Below are positions 20,773-33,686 of a stretch of DNA of 64,000 nt, in pieces (position 1 is the stretch's first letter; each line of letters opens with the position of its first letter). The stretch covers positions 620,001 to 684,000 of the forward strand of contig NW_008805089.1 in NCBI RefSeq assembly GCF_000004825.1. The letters are read 5' to 3'. The notes beneath the pieces are model-generated. The model searched no databases. It saw only the letters and a program-made list of their open reading frames with translations, and was not told the origin of the DNA. The position numbers and the translations under genes are program-made. The stretch is from Heterostelium album PN500 (lineage: Eukaryota; Evosea; Eumycetozoa; Acytosteliales; Acytosteliaceae).

Positions 20773-23700
20773 CTAATATAATGATTGGTTTAGAATTTGA
20801 ATTAAATGTCGAAGTGTGGTTATTGATTCAGCAATGTTTGGTAGAGTTCCCAGGTCAGTCTCTGGTTTCTGTCTGGCTGGGTACATCCAAGGCTTGATCA
20901 CTTTGATGAATGAATCTACAGTTGGACGCAATATTCCTTCCCAATCAGGCTGTTGATTCTTTATGATATTGGTACCGATTTCGATATCGAGCGAAAGGAA
21001 CAGACCGAGTAAAACCGTGTATCCAACTGCTGCACTTCCTCTTGTCAGCGGCATAAAGTTATACCAATAGAATGTTAGTTTCAAAATTTGATCACTAACC
21101 AAATCTATCAATTCCTGTTCCTCTTGCTCCGATATACTTTTACTACTGTCGTTATTGTTGCTGCTGTAGCTATTTTTTAATTTATATACACTTGAACATA
21201 GTTCATTCCAGATGTGAGTCATCTCTTGGTCGTAGAGTTGCCAACGCTCTGGAGTACATGGTGTTCTTATGGCAAATTCATAGCCCTCTGGATAGACAAA
21301 CTGAAGAGTGAGACGTGTTCCTTCCATGACTGTGTTGGGACGATAACTACTGTAGCAGGGGGTGACTACGAAAAAGTCTTTTTTCATCACACGATAGAGA
21401 TCCTTACAACTCTGGACCGCTGAGAGTTCGTTGAGAATATTGTTGTTTGTACTACTACTGTTGTTGTTATTCTGTAGTTGAATAAGCGTGTCTTTGAATT
21501 GGATAGGTAGTAACTGCTTCATGATCTCCAGTGAGCGAGTAAACATAGGGTAGTATCTCACTACGTTGGTCTGTCCAGTGATGATTGGGGTGTGCGAACC
21601 GAATCCCTCTTGGAACTGTTCTTTACTCAGGAGGTCGACCCACCATACCGGATCGTTTGGCTCTGAAAACTGACGCCATTTCACTGCTATATCATAGAGG
21701 TCACGCCATCCAAATGAGTGTTCTGTGTTGCAAGATGAACTGGATTTACCATCCACCTTATAGTTAATTTCAACCTTGGTATCGTCACTGTTAGCTTTCA
21801 TATACCCATTGTTTTGATTCCATATCTTTTTCAAGGTTTGAGCAATATCTATTGCTGCCAATCCACATTGAAGATGTTGACGTTTATTTGGTAGGAAACC
21901 CTCACAGTCATACTGTAGCTTTCTTCCAATTCTAAGTGCACTATCAATCAACTTTTGTTCGGATTCGTTTCCTTTGTAATTCAAATCTACATCAACTATA
22001 GATTCTGACAGTTCTGCTTGGGGATTGTACCCAACCAATGATGAAGGTGCAACACGTTGACACAAGAATGTCTTTATATAAACATTCATTAATCGATCCA
22101 TATTATAACCATTCAAAGGTGTATCCAATCTGTGATGTGTAAATAAAGCAATCTCTCTCTGATAGTATGAATAATGAAGTTGATTATTTTCAACAATATA
22201 ATTGAAATCAACTATTGAATCTCTATATTTTCCCTAATATATTATCAAGAAAAAGTTAATATTCATTAAATTTTTGACTAGTTTGATGTTATATATATAT
22301 ATATTTACTATTGAACAATTCGATATAGCTCTTAGTTGTCTGAGGTCAGCAATGGTTGAATCTTGATCAAGGAAATCAGTCCAATCTTGAATGGCTTGTA
22401 AATGCTTTCCGGAATTGAAGAAAAGTATACCACGAAGATGAAGTGCATTCGAATAGTTGGGTGCGATGCTAAGTGCCTGTGTGAATGCATCGTAGGATCG
22501 ATCGTAATCACCAATCTCTTTCCAACATTGTCCGACATTGGTAAACGCTGCTTCAAACTGAGAGTCAAGCTCGATTGCCCTGTCAAAAGCATCGAATGCT
22601 TCACGTGGAAATCCTCTGATATTCAAGCAAAGACCGACACGATTCCAAGCGAGTTTATTGCGACGGTCAAACTCTACAACCTTTCTGAAATCCTTAAGTG
22701 CACGCTCGTAGTTACGCATCTGGTAGTGTAGCAATCCACGTTGATAGTAGATATCCGAGTCGTTGTCACGGTCAAAGATAGCGGCCTGATTGAAATCCTC
22801 GAGCGCCTCGAAATCCATGCCTTTAGCAACACGAGATTGTCCACGACGCTTGTATGCATCGCCCATCGTATTGTCGAGTTCTATCACCTTGGAGAAGTCG
22901 TAGATAGCATCATCTAGATTGCCAGTGATAGCGTTAGATGTTCCTCTTCCGAGATAGGCCGACGGTATCAACGGATTGGAATTGATAATCAGCGTGAACA
23001 ACTGAATCGCTTCTTCATAGAGTCCGGAATTCACCATATAATTTCCCTTTGATATTTCCGAAGCGAAATTCTCAGTCGAAAGCTGCTCCAACAAATCATT
23101 CAACTCCTCGGCCGATGTAGACTTTCTCAATTCTGAGTAGCCACCACCTCCACTTCCACCGCCAATTGAACTAGATAGATTATTATTGTTGTTGTTGTTG
23201 CTGTTGAAAGATGAAGATTCGGGTGTTGGAGGTGCTGCAGTAGCAGTTGGTGTAGTTGGAGGTTGACTAGAGGCAGCAAAGAAATTTATAGATTCTTCCA
23301 GTTGCTGTTGTTGATGCCGGCTTGTAAGAGTTGGACTGACACTACAGGATTTATGATGGTTCATCATGAGAAGGTCGGTAATTTCAAAGTCTCCCCACAT
23401 CTCTATGGCATTCTCAATGAGAAGCGGTGCACCTTCAGCAAGTGATTTCACATTGGACATTGCCATGGATCGACGCATTATCATCAGTCGATTGTTCGGC
23501 TGACTTGCCAGCACAGTATCACAGTCTTTTATACAATGTTGATATAACTCAAGTTTATAATGACATGTTGCTCTATTCCTGAAAATAATAATTTTTAATA
23601 ATAAATTAAATAATAATAATTATTAATATTTTAAAAAAATGTTGCAAAAATTAAACTCAAAAAATAATAAAAAAATAATAATAATAATAATAAACATACG

Positions 23701-23827
23701 ATATTGCAGTTAAATCATTTCTATCTGATTGTATAATTTTATTTATTAGTTTAATTGATTCTGAATAGTTTGCATTCTGATAGCATTTGATTGCTTCTTT
23801 CCTTATTGACTCTATCGATTCCATCAT
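20773..23827 (-). CDS. ttc13: TTC13-like tetratricopeptide repeat protein
   Basis: Exons 23700..23827, 22309..23578 and 20773..22233 keep frame and give 952 aa. The start was chosen at 23827 (MMESIESIRKEAIKCY), where a first TPR helix begins. After an Asn/Gly/Ser-rich linker (about 150-200), an array of TPRs spans about 215-460, with units such as YYQRGLLHYQMRNYERAL, AWNRVGLCLNIRGFPREA and AFTNVGQCWKEIGDYDRS. The C-terminal half is not TPR. It begins GKYRDSIVDFNYIVENN and HHRLDTPLNGYNMD, and contains HSFGWRDLYDIAVKWRQ, as in animal TTC13. TTC13 has no established biochemical function. No signal peptide is apparent at the chosen start. Confidence 0.8.
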
Positions 23828-24560
23828 CTCTCTCTGTTTCTGATTATTCTAATGACGATTGTGATCTTTTAATTAACAATTCTATTATAAATATATATAA
23901 TTTACTATATCTATATATTATATTTTACTAATTTTTATGATTCATTTCATTCAATCAATTAAACCAAAAATGAATTTTTAAATATATAAAACCAAAAATG
24001 TATGATATGTTTTTAATTTAAAATGCAAATATTTTAATATAATTAATTCTATTTTTAATGATTATCATCGGGGGTTGTTCAAAGTTTTTTTGGGTTACTA
24101 AAAAAAAAATGATTATTTTATTTATTTTAAAAATGTTTGCCTTTTTTGTTTTTTGTAAAGTACACTTGCTCAAGTTAGAAACCCATTTTATAACAATTAT
24201 GAAGATTACTAGATTGTTAACTTTTATAAAAATTAAATAAATTTTAGAACTTTTAAAAAAATAAATATCTAAAAATAAAAATAATCTGGTTGATTGTTTG
24301 TTTTGTTGTCATAATTATACCTATTAGTTTGTTTATTATTTATTAGTTAGAAAAAATAGATAAATGTAGTAATAGAGAAGCAGTTTAAAATTGATTGGTT
24401 ATAATATCGATATCCATAACCAAACCAATAAAAACAATAGAGATCATTAGATCTAAGATTAGTTTAGTTTAGTTTTGATTGTTGTTTGACTCAATTTATT
24501 CATCAAGCGTTTAACTTGACTTTACTTTAATTAATTAAAAATAAATTCATTTAAATGAAA
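23828..24560. other. AT-rich intergenic stretch
   Basis: No supported gene. A short hydrophobic frame at 24058-24240 lacks any family likeness. Confidence 0.35.
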
Positions 24561-24725
24561 GGCGCGCGAACCCTCATTGACTCGAATGCATCGACAACAA
24601 TTTGCTTGTTTAGAATGATCCAAGAAAAAAGTCAATCAATTTAGATCGTTGAGGCCCGTTCCACGGTAAACGGATCGGATAATAATTGGTATTGATTTAC
24701 CGAGACTTTATAGGTCCGCACCCAT
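24561..24725. other. G+C-richer island of unknown nature
   Basis: This 165-bp block stands out from flanks made almost only of A and T. It starts GGCGCGCGAACCC and ends TAGGTCCGCACCC. A 7-bp perfect stem pairs 24664-24670 (CGGTAAA) with 24696-24702. The minus strand can be read in one frame across the block with three stops. It could be a structured RNA gene or a pseudogene scrap; no known RNA was recognised. Confidence 0.35.
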
Positions 24726-25746
24726 TTTACTAACCTACTTTTTAAAAAAAAAAAAAATTGCAAAAATAATCAAAAAATCATATAAAAAAAAAAAAAAAAA
24801 TCAAAAAAGCCTTTTTTTATTCTTCCCCCCAGATAGCAAATTATAATGATCACATGCATAAAGTAAAGTCAACCTATTTTATTTTTTTTAAATTCAAACA
24901 ATTTTTTTATTTTATATTTTTTATATTTTTTCATAGATAATTATTTTTTTTTTAGATAGTTTTGCAAACTTTGATAAAAGCAACAACAAAGTACTACACA
25001 AACAAATAACATAACTGTTCAACTTTGACTCATCAAACAAAATAATAATAATTAAAAAAAATTAGTTTTTTTTTATTTTTATTTTTATTTATTTATTGTA
25101 TGTATCTTAAGAGAGAGCAAAAAAAAAAAAAAAGATATCTTTACTTTTTACAAAAAAAAAAAAAAAAAAACAAATACAAATCACTGCACTCACCATTCAA
25201 CAAAAAGCCATCACACAAATTTTATTATGAGTTTGTGGGTGGTCAAAGGTGATAGAAACAAAACCCAAAAACACCTGCTAACCAAACACCCAACAAATAT
25301 TTCACCAACACACTTTTGATTGATTGATTGATTTCATTAAAAAACAACATTATTTTTAAAACACTTTATATTATGTTATACTACCTACCATGTGTTATAA
25401 TATTTTGATATAATCAACCTAAAAAAACACACCAAAAATAAAAAAGCATAAAAAAAAAAAAAACTACTAAGAAAAATATTTCAATCAGCCAGTCAAACAG
25501 TCAGTCAATAATCATACCCTTTTGAACATAATCATCTCAAATCAAAACATAAATAACAATCTTATATAACTTTAATTTATTAATAATAAATATCTTTCAT
25601 TCATAGGAATATAAAATAGATAATCATTTCATTTGATTTACAAATATTTTAGGATCAGAATAATCAATAATATCACAAACACTAAATAAAAAAAAAACGA
25701 AGAAAAGAAAGATTTCTTTGAAATAGTCAAAAATATATAGTTAGTT
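24726..25746. promoter_or_regulatory. Long upstream region of the Rel-like/IPT factor
   Basis: One kilobase rich in long A and T homopolymers without coding sequence, leading into the ATG at 25747. It probably contains the promoter and 5' leader. Confidence 0.4.
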
Positions 25747-27656
25747 ATGGATGATTCAAGTTTAATCAGTTTCGAAAACTATCTGAATGGATCGGGAATT
25801 GATTCGAGTTTGATAAATGTAAAGATCGAAAATCCACCATCTCCACAGATGTCGGGCAGCGGCATGCTCAACACCGCTGGCATTGAAGAGCTGTCGGCTC
25901 CGGCCACTGCCGCTTCGATCACCACCTCTATCAAGGCACTGCAGCTGCCAACACTCAACATACCATCAACCACCGACCTGCAGAACAGCGCTGCCGAGTC
26001 GTTCCAGCAGTTGCTCCAACAATCAACCTATCCCACCTACAACAACTACTACAACAACGTGCCAGCCATGGACAACTCGGTGTGCGAGATGACATCGACC
26101 GTCTCACCGTCGAACCTAATCAACTCGGTGCACCATCAACTCATCAATCATCACATTCAACAGCAACAACATCAACATCAACCACTCACCCCGCAACAGC
26201 AACAGCAGCAACAGCTGAACCAACAACAACAACAGCTAAATCAACAACAACAACAGCTCAACCAACAACAACAAATAAATCAACAGCTATCTCAACACAA
26301 TATATTTAATAACAACAACAATAATAGTATAAAACCAATTAATTTAATTTACCCAAACGGCAATGGTTTGCAAAATACAACAACCACAACAGCAAATCAT
26401 ATTTTCACACAGCAACCACTCGGTATTTCATTGGCACCCACTACAACGACGACAACCACCACCAGACCCATATATATTTCACCGACATTACAAACAGCAG
26501 GTGGACAACATATTCAAATCAATACACTACCACAGCAAAACACAACGCTCCAACCACAACAACTATTCCAAGACTTGAGCAACACCACCACCACAACCGA
26601 CGACATCACCTCAGCGTATCTCTTAAACAATCAACTCTTAAAATCACAACAATTCACTGCCAATTCAATTATTAATACATCATTACTTCCATTGACTCAA
26701 GCACAAACCGTTGTACTAATGTAAGTTTAACAACAATAATAAGATTTTAATTATAATCAAATGATAATTAATATTTATAATTATTATTATTATTAGTGGA
26801 GATGTCGATATTACAATTGAACAACAACCACCCTCTGATGTTAGAACACGTACACCTAATGATCGTAGAACATTCAATTGTGTTATCAGAGTAGTTGGTG
26901 ATTATGTAAAGAATAACATTACGACTGTGTTGGCACAACTTGCCTATGCAAATTCGCACACCGAACGTCCATCACAAGATATTTTGGGTGGTAACAAGGT
27001 GGTACCCGTAGGAAAAGATGGAAAAGTCGTTTTCGATAGCCTATCTATGACAGAGGCTTCCACCAAACATCAAGAGAACGAGTTTTGTCTTGAATATATT
27101 TTGTTGACCGACGACAACAAACGTTTCATTCTTCCAAACGGTACTCCATTCCTCAAGCGTTCCAGACCATTCTATGCTTATTCCAATCAAAAAGTTTTAT
27201 CAAGAAGAAGTAAGTTATTAACTATACTCTTATTATTATTATTATTATTGTTGTTGTTTTTGTTGTTTACACCTATTAATCTAAAATCTTATTATTATTA
27301 TTATTATTATAGGAAATGTTACATTGAGAACATTAAGCTCCAACAAAGGGTCCACTATTGGTGGAGACCAAATGCATGTTGTTGGATCACCATTTATCCG
27401 TTGTAATTCATTACGTTGTATTTTCCATACACCACACGGTGATATTCCAGCCAATAACATTGAGCTGTACAGTGAATCGGTGTTGTTCTTCACACTGCCA
27501 CAGTATCCAGCACCACCCAACTTTTGTCCACCCGACGGAACCGAATTGCCCGTGCAAGTAGTCATCACCAACGATGGAAGAAACTACAGTAATCCACTAC
27601 CATTTACTTATATTTTCGAGAGCGGCAATACCAAGAGACTGAGGTCAAGATTTTAG
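25747..27656 (+). CDS. Rel-like/IPT-TIG domain transcription factor
   Basis: Exons 25747..26720, 26797..27209 and 27313..27656 give 576 aa. Residues 1-320 are low complexity (Gln, Asn, Thr), resembling a transactivation region. Exon 2 (about 325-463) encodes a beta-rich region, starting IEQQPPSDVRTRTPNDRR and ending PFLKRSRPFYAYSNQ, that resembles a Rel/NFAT or p53-like DNA-binding fold. Exon 3 (464-572) is a clear IPT/TIG immunoglobulin-like domain: GGDQMHVVGSPFIRC, LRCIFHTPHGDIPA, LFFTLPQYP, LPVQVVITNDGRNYSNPLPF. This order is that of Rel-type factors. The DNA-binding assignment is tentative because the usual Rel recognition-loop motif was not seen. Confidence 0.65.
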
Positions 27657-28504
27657 ACGCTATCTTACAATCCCTCAATCAATTATTATTCTATTTATCT
27701 ATTCTACTCCTACTCTACTCTACTCTTTCTATTAAAATTCTTTGTTATATTTTTACTTTACTTTACTTTCTTTAAATTATTCTTTCTTATTATTACAAAA
27801 ACAAAAAAAACAACAACAAAAAAAAACAAACATTCAAAATTACTATTTCTTTCCACTCTTTGGAAAAACAATATTATAATATTATATATTCCAATTCTAT
27901 TCTTTCCTTGTATCACAATTTATTTCTTTATTTATAAATATCAGACAATAATTATAACTTACATTTAAAAAAACTCCCCCAATAACCTATGAATAGCGAA
28001 ATTAACGGTCTAACTCCGCTATTAATCAATTTGTGTGCACGATATTAATCAAACAATAATAATTAATCATTATTATAAAATAAAAATAATTTTTTTTTAA
28101 AAAAAAAATAAAAAATATCAATAGAATTTATTCATTTAAGGTTATTTGATGATGTTACTGATCAAATAATATAGGAGTCATTTATTCCCATTTTGGGAAG
28201 ACTTCAAAACTAAATTTTTATATTTATTTATTTTATTTTATAATATCTTCAATTCCGAAATTCTAGTTGATATTTTTTCTTGCCCAGATTTTTTTTTTAT
28301 TTAAATTTTGCCAAGCAAATGATCAGAAATTTCAATGCACTCTAAATTTATTCTGTGATCCCCAATCTCACATCACGCCGAAAGGTATTATATTTTAATT
28401 TTATATAATTTTTTTTAAAAAATATATTTTGTGTAGAATAAAAAAATATCATATTTTATCAATTACAATTTCATTAAATCATAGTTTAATATATTTTATA
28501 AGAT
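27657..28504. other. Intergenic region upstream of alpha-galactosidase 1
   Basis: AT-rich, with TC-rich sequence just after the preceding stop and A/T runs later. No gene was seen. Confidence 0.4.
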
Positions 28505-29789
28505 ATGAAGTTGTTATATAATTTAATTTCTATTTGTTGTATATTTTCAGTTGTAGTTCAATCATTACAAAATGGATTGGGACTGACACCACAGATGGGA
28601 TGGAACAGTTGGAATCACTTTGGCTGTGATATAAATGAAGATATTATTATGCAAACAGCAAAGGCTATGGCCACCAACGGTATGAAAGAAGCAGGTTATA
28701 TATATGTAAATATTGATGATTGTTGGGCATCACATAGAAATGAATCAGGTCACATTCAAGCGTATGTAATTAACAAAACATAAGTGAATTTCAATTATAA
28801 ACTAACACTGTCAAAAAAAGTGATTCAAAGACATTCCCAAATGGAATTGCTTATCTTGCTGATTATGTTCATTCTTTGGGTATGAAATTAGGAATGTATG
28901 TATATATTTTATTTTGATTAGTCAATCAAATAATAATTATTTTTTTCTTTTTTTTTTTTTGTATTTAAAAAGTTATACAGATGCTGGTCCTTTGACTTGC
29001 CAACGTCGTCCAGGTAGTTATGACCACGAAGAAATTGATGCTCAAACCTATGCTGCATGGGGTGTAGATTATGTAAAGGAGGATTGGTGTTGGGCATTCC
29101 TTTCCAATCCTTTAGATAGATATGCTATCATGTCACAAGCATTGAATGGAACTGGTCGTCCCATTTTCTTTTCACTCTGTGACTGGGGTACCGATAATCC
29201 ATGGGAATGGGGACCAACCGTAGGAAATTCATTCAGAACCACCTCTGACATCAAAGACACTTGGGACAGTTTCCTCGACAATCTCGACAAACAAATCCCA
29301 ATCACTTCCTACTCTCAAGTCGGTGGATGGAACGATCCAGACATGTTGGAAGTCGGCAACGGCGGTATGTCATACACAGAGTATTTGTCGCACTTCCAGC
29401 TGTGGTCTATTATCAATGCACCTTTGATTGCCGGTAACGATATGAGAACTGTAGATCAACAGTATCTAGACATCTTCACAGCACCAGAGATCGTTGCAGT
29501 CAACCAGGATCCACTCGGTAAGCAAGGATCGTTGGTTCGTTCGTACAACAGTGGATTACAACAGGTATGGGCCAAACCAATGGCTGATGGATCGAGAGCC
29601 GCCGTCCTTTTCAACCGTGACAGTTCATCAGCTGGTATTCAACTTTTCTGGGCTGATATCTTTTTGACACCAAACACCTCGATGACCGTTCGTGATCTCT
29701 GGTCACAAAAAGACCTGGGATCTTTCACTGATTATTACGTTGCATTGAATATCCCATCTCATGGCAGTGTAATGTTGAAAGTTTATTAA
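28505..29789 (+). CDS. melA: Secreted/lysosomal alpha-galactosidase (GH27), copy 1
   Basis: Exons 28505..28761, 28821..28895 and 28973..29789 (both introns phase 2) give 382 aa. A signal peptide ([18 protein letters not shown]) precedes the GH27 barrel. [28 protein letters not shown] and [14 protein letters not shown] (nucleophile Asp in KxDxC) are present, as is [18 protein letters not shown] with the likely acid/base Asp. A C-terminal beta domain starts around 290. The enzyme removes terminal alpha-galactosyl residues from glycans or plant/bacterial oligosaccharides, acting in lysosomes or outside the cell. A second copy follows in tandem 400 bp downstream. Confidence 0.93.
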
Positions 29790-30190
29790 AAAAAAAAATA
29801 AAAGAAAATAATAATTAAAATCAACTTAATCTTGCAAAGATTTTGACCTTTAAGAATTCCCATTAGACTTTTTTAAAAGAAACTATTACATAAATAAATA
29901 ACACCCCTTTGTTTTTCTATTTTTTTTAAAAGATATTTTATATTTTATTTTTAAAAAATTAAAATCTGTGGAATGGTATCATACACCACAGATATTTCGA
30001 AAAATTTGTAGCGTGATCAAAAAAAAAAAAACAAATTTTTATTTAAATAAAAAAAATATCCGATTCCACTATCATGAATTGCACCATCATTCATATTTAT
30101 TATAATTCCGAAATTGGTTTGATTTTTAATTAGAGTCATTAAAGGAGGAGAAATCAAAACAGAACATAACATAAATTCAATTAATAAAAC
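29790..30190. promoter_or_regulatory. Spacer between the tandem alpha-galactosidase genes
   Basis: A 400-bp AT-rich spacer holding the end of copy 1 and the promoter of copy 2. No other feature was seen. Confidence 0.45.
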
Positions 30191-31558
30191 ATGTATATCT
30201 ATAAATATTTAGCTATTACATTAGCTTTTGTTAGTGTAATCAGTGCACTTAACAATGGTTTAGGTCTTACCCCACAGATGGGTTGGAATAGGTGAGTATT
30301 ATTTATATTTTATTAGCAATTGGATAAATTCTTATTATTTGATTACTTATAGTTGGAATTACTTTGCATGTAATATCAATGAAACTGTTATTATGGAAAC
30401 CGCCAAAGCTATGGCAACCAACGGTATGAAGGATGCCGGTTATGTATATGTCAACATAGATGATTGTTGGGCTGAATCCAGAGATAAAAACGGTGTTATT
30501 CAACCAGATTCAAACACATTCCCAAATGGAATTGCTTATATTGCTGATTATGTTCATGGTTTGGGTTTGAAGTTGGGAATGTATGTATTATTAATAAACA
30601 ACAACATTATTTATTTGCTAATATAAAACTAATTCGTTTCTAATTACTTTTGTAAAAAAAGTTACACTGATGCTGGTACTGAGACATGTGCTGGTCGTCC
30701 AGGTAGTTTCGGATATGAGCAAATCGATGCTCAAACCTATGCCTCTTGGGGAATCGATTATCTCAAGGAAGATTGGTGTAACACTGGATCGAATCAACCA
30801 TTGTCAAGATACTCCATCATGTCACAAGCATTGAACGCCACTGGTCGTCCAATTTTCTTCTCTCTCTGTGACTGGGGTACCGATAATCCATGGGAATGGG
30901 GACCAACTGTCGGTAACTCATTCAGAACCACCGGTGACATCAAAGACAACTGGGCCAGTTTCATGAACAATCTTAACCTTCAAATCCCAATTACTTCCTA
31001 CTCCCAAGTTGGTGGATGGAATGATCCAGATATGTTAGAGGTAACTAGCTAGCTAAATATTCAAAATTGATTAAAACTATTGTTTATTAATATATGTCTA
31101 TAAAACAAACAAACAAACAGGTTGGAAATGGTGGAATGACAACAACTGAATACATTTCACATTTCTCTTTATGGTCAATTTTGAATGCTCCATTGATTGC
31201 AGGTAATGATTTAAGAAATATCGATCAAACTACTTTGAGTATCTTGACAGCACCAGAGGTTATTGCAGTCAACCAAGATCCACTCGGTAAGCAAGGTGCA
31301 TTGGTACGTTCATACAATGGTGGACTCCAACAAGTTTGGGCCAAACCAATGGCTGATGGTTCAAGAGTAGTCGTTCTATTCAACACCGATTCGATTTCAG
31401 CCGATATTCAACTTGAATGGGTTGATATCTATGTACAAAACACTGCCACTATGACTGTCCGTGATCTCTGGGCACGTTCTGATGTCGGTCAATACACCGG
31501 ATCTTACGTATCCCTCAATGTACCATCTCACGGATGTGCAATGTTGAAGATTTATTAA
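30191..31558 (+). CDS. Secreted/lysosomal alpha-galactosidase (GH27), copy 2
   Basis: Exons 30191..30291, 30353..30580, 30662..31040 and 31121..31558 give 381 aa. The signal peptide is [16 protein letters not shown]. The barrel motifs match copy 1: [43 protein letters not shown] and [17 protein letters not shown]. It differs in gene structure: introns interrupt the WNS codon and DMLE/VGNGG, which are uninterrupted in copy 1, while the intron of copy 1 after HIQA is absent here. Only the intron at KLGI/YTDAG is shared. The tandem arrangement and strong likeness point to local duplication, with the copies probably differing in expression or substrate. Confidence 0.93.
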
Positions 31559-31654
31559 ATTAATAAACAACAAAAGTAAACATTAATAATTTAAAAATAA
31601 CATAAATAACAGTTATATAAACTTATTGTTTCTTTTTTTTCTTTTTTACAAATT

Positions 31655-33505
31655 TTATAAAATTGATTTATTCTTTTTGAAATGTTGAATTCCACTTTTA
31701 CAAATTGGTTTACCTTGTAATGTAATCTCTGATCCATCTACAATGTCAACCATTATATAGTCACCTGGTTTTATATCCTCCATATTGTTGGAGTTGCTTG
31801 GATTAACGATTGGAGTATTGGGGATGATAACTTTCTTGTTGGTATCGGTACGACCGACAAAGTGATCTTTTGAACGACGACTGATACGATCCACCAACAC
31901 CAAATGACGTCTTCCGATCTCTGCTTTCGATTTGCCACGTAGGTTGCTATAGAAGGTATCGATTACCTCTTGGAGTCTTCTTGTTTTCGTTTCGACATCG
32001 ACGTCGTCTGCCATTGTACGATGAGCATGTGTCTTCTCACGCAGCGAATACATAAACATAAATGCATTTTCATAGCCAACCGCATTCAACAGTGAAATGG
32101 TATCGCGATGTTCCGATTCAGTCTCTCCGCAGAAACCACTGATGAAATCCGATGAGATGGCGGCGTCTGGCAGTTCACGACGAATGAGATCGATCAGCTG
32201 AAGATATGATTCTCTCGAGTATCCTCTTCTCATTCTTTCCAACACCTCTGTATTTCCACTTTGTGCGGGTATGTGTAGTTGTTGGCATATATTCGGTCGT
32301 TGCTTGATCAACTCGATCAGAGCATCTGGAAAATCTTTAGGATGTGGACTGGTAAATCTAATTCTCATCTCTGGATCCACCAGAGAAACTTTGTCCATTA
32401 GTTCTGTGAAAGTAACACCACGTTTTGGTGATTTATAAATAGTATTGAATCCTTCTCTTGGTGTCAACACCTCTTTCTCCTTTTTTTCAGCCAATGGCTC
32501 GACTACCTCGTCTATGAAATTGTAAGAGTTAACATTCTGTCCCAACAATGTAATCTCTTTGTAACCATCTGCCGACAGCTGTTTAACTTCATCGACGATC
32601 GAGTGTATGGAACGACTTCTTTCTCTACCTCTGGTGAATGGAACTATACAATAGGAACACATATTGTTGCATCCTCTCATAATGGAAACATAAGCGGATA
32701 CTCCATTGCTGTTTGTTCTAATTGGTGCGATGTCGGCGTATGTCTCATCGGCCGATAGCATTACATTGATTGCAGTTTGATCGCCATCTTCAATACGCGA
32801 GAGTAACGATGGTAAGGAACGATATGCATCCGGTCCAACCACCAAATCTACACTCTTGTTTGATTCCAACAACTTTTGTTTCAGACGTTCTGCCATGCAA
32901 CCCAAAACACCAATAACCGTGCCTTGTCGACGCTTCTGTTTTCTGAGTTCCGACAATCGGAACCAAATCTTGTCTTCTGCATTCTCACGAATCGCACAGG
33001 TATTTAGGAATACAATGTCGGCTGACTTTGCACTCTCGGCAACAGTGTATCCAGCGGATCGCATGACAGAGTACACGATTTCCGTGTCTGCGAAATTCAT
33101 CTGACAACCATAACTCTCAACGAATACCGATCTTCCTTCACCACTGGCATCGGCAATCTCCAAATACGGTGGGATATGATTTACATCCAATCCAGTATCC
33201 TCTACCAAACCATTTTGATTATCAATATTGTTTTTCATGAATTCATTTAACGAAGGTACATTCTCTAATTTCTTTTTCACATCAAACTTTCTATTATCAC
33301 TATTGATATCATTACTATTGTTTTCTATATCTTGAATAATATTATTTTTAATTGATTCTAATATTGTTGCTCCTGACGAAGAAGAGGGTGTTGTAGAACT
33401 GGTAGATATCGAACAAAATCTATTTGCATGATAACTTTTATATCCTAATTTATATCTATTACTATTTATATTAATATTTATTAATCTATTAATAGATCTT
33501 AACAT
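31655..33505 (-). CDS. cdk5rap1: CDK5RAP1/MiaB-type tRNA methylthiotransferase
   Basis: An uninterrupted 616 aa frame. The Arg/Asn/Ser-rich N terminus ([11 protein letters not shown]) looks like a mitochondrial targeting sequence. The N-terminal domain has the three cluster cysteines in [28 protein letters not shown] and [11 protein letters not shown]. The radical-SAM cluster is [18 protein letters not shown] (CxxxCxxC), and a TRAM domain occupies the C terminus ([16 protein letters not shown] onwards). Family enzymes add the 2-methylthio group to isopentenyl-A37 of tRNAs reading UNN codons. In animals CDK5RAP1 does this in mitochondria. It is divergently arranged with gatA, another organellar translation gene. 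Confidence 0.93.
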   Translation of the reverse strand: MLRSINRLINININSNRYKLGYKSYHANRFCSISTSSTTPSSSSGATILESIKNNIIQDIENNSNDINSDNRKFDVKKKLENVPSLNEFMKNNIDNQNGLVEDTGLDVNHIPPYLEIADASGEGRSVFVESYGCQMNFADTEIVYSVMRSAGYTVAESAKSADIVFLNTCAIRENAEDKIWFRLSELRKQKRRQGTVIGVLGCMAERLKQKLLESNKSVDLVVGPDAYRSLPSLLSRIEDGDQTAINVMLSADETYADIAPIRTNSNGVSAYVSIMRGCNNMCSYCIVPFTRGRERSRSIHSIVDEVKQLSADGYKEITLLGQNVNSYNFIDEVVEPLAEKKEKEVLTPREGFNTIYKSPKRGVTFTELMDKVSLVDPEMRIRFTSPHPKDFPDALIELIKQRPNICQQLHIPAQSGNTEVLERMRRGYSRESYLQLIDLIRRELPDAAISSDFISGFCGETESEHRDTISLLNAVGYENAFMFMYSLREKTHAHRTMADDVDVETKTRRLQEVIDTFYSNLRGKSKAEIGRRHLVLVDRISRRSKDHFVGRTDTNKKVIIPNTPIVNPSNSNNMEDIKPGDYIMVDIVDGSEITLQGKPICKSGIQHFKKNKSIL

Positions 33506-33686
33506 TTTTATAACTTGTAGTTATATTATTTATTGCATAAATAAATTATGATATTGCAAAAAAAACGAACGAATGTAGACTGATTTGGCAATGAAAAAAA
33601 AAAATTGGTTAATTTGATCAATTTTTTTTATTTTAAATGATGAAGATTTCAACTTATTAGTTGGTTGATAACTTTACAAATCAGAA
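33506..33686. promoter_or_regulatory. Short bidirectional promoter, cdk5rap1-like and gatA
   Basis: Only 181 bp separate the two start codons, so both promoters and leaders overlap or abut. It holds T and A runs; no specific motif was recognised. Confidence 0.6.

Noticed and set aside
24058-24240. 60-aa hydrophobic open frame
   Set aside because: Composition matches random AT-rich DNA; no start context or homology.
26160-26300. CAA/CAG repeats as a satellite or CRISPR-like array
   Set aside because: They are in-frame poly-Gln coding repeats common in dictyostelid proteins; repeat units and spacers are not CRISPR-like.
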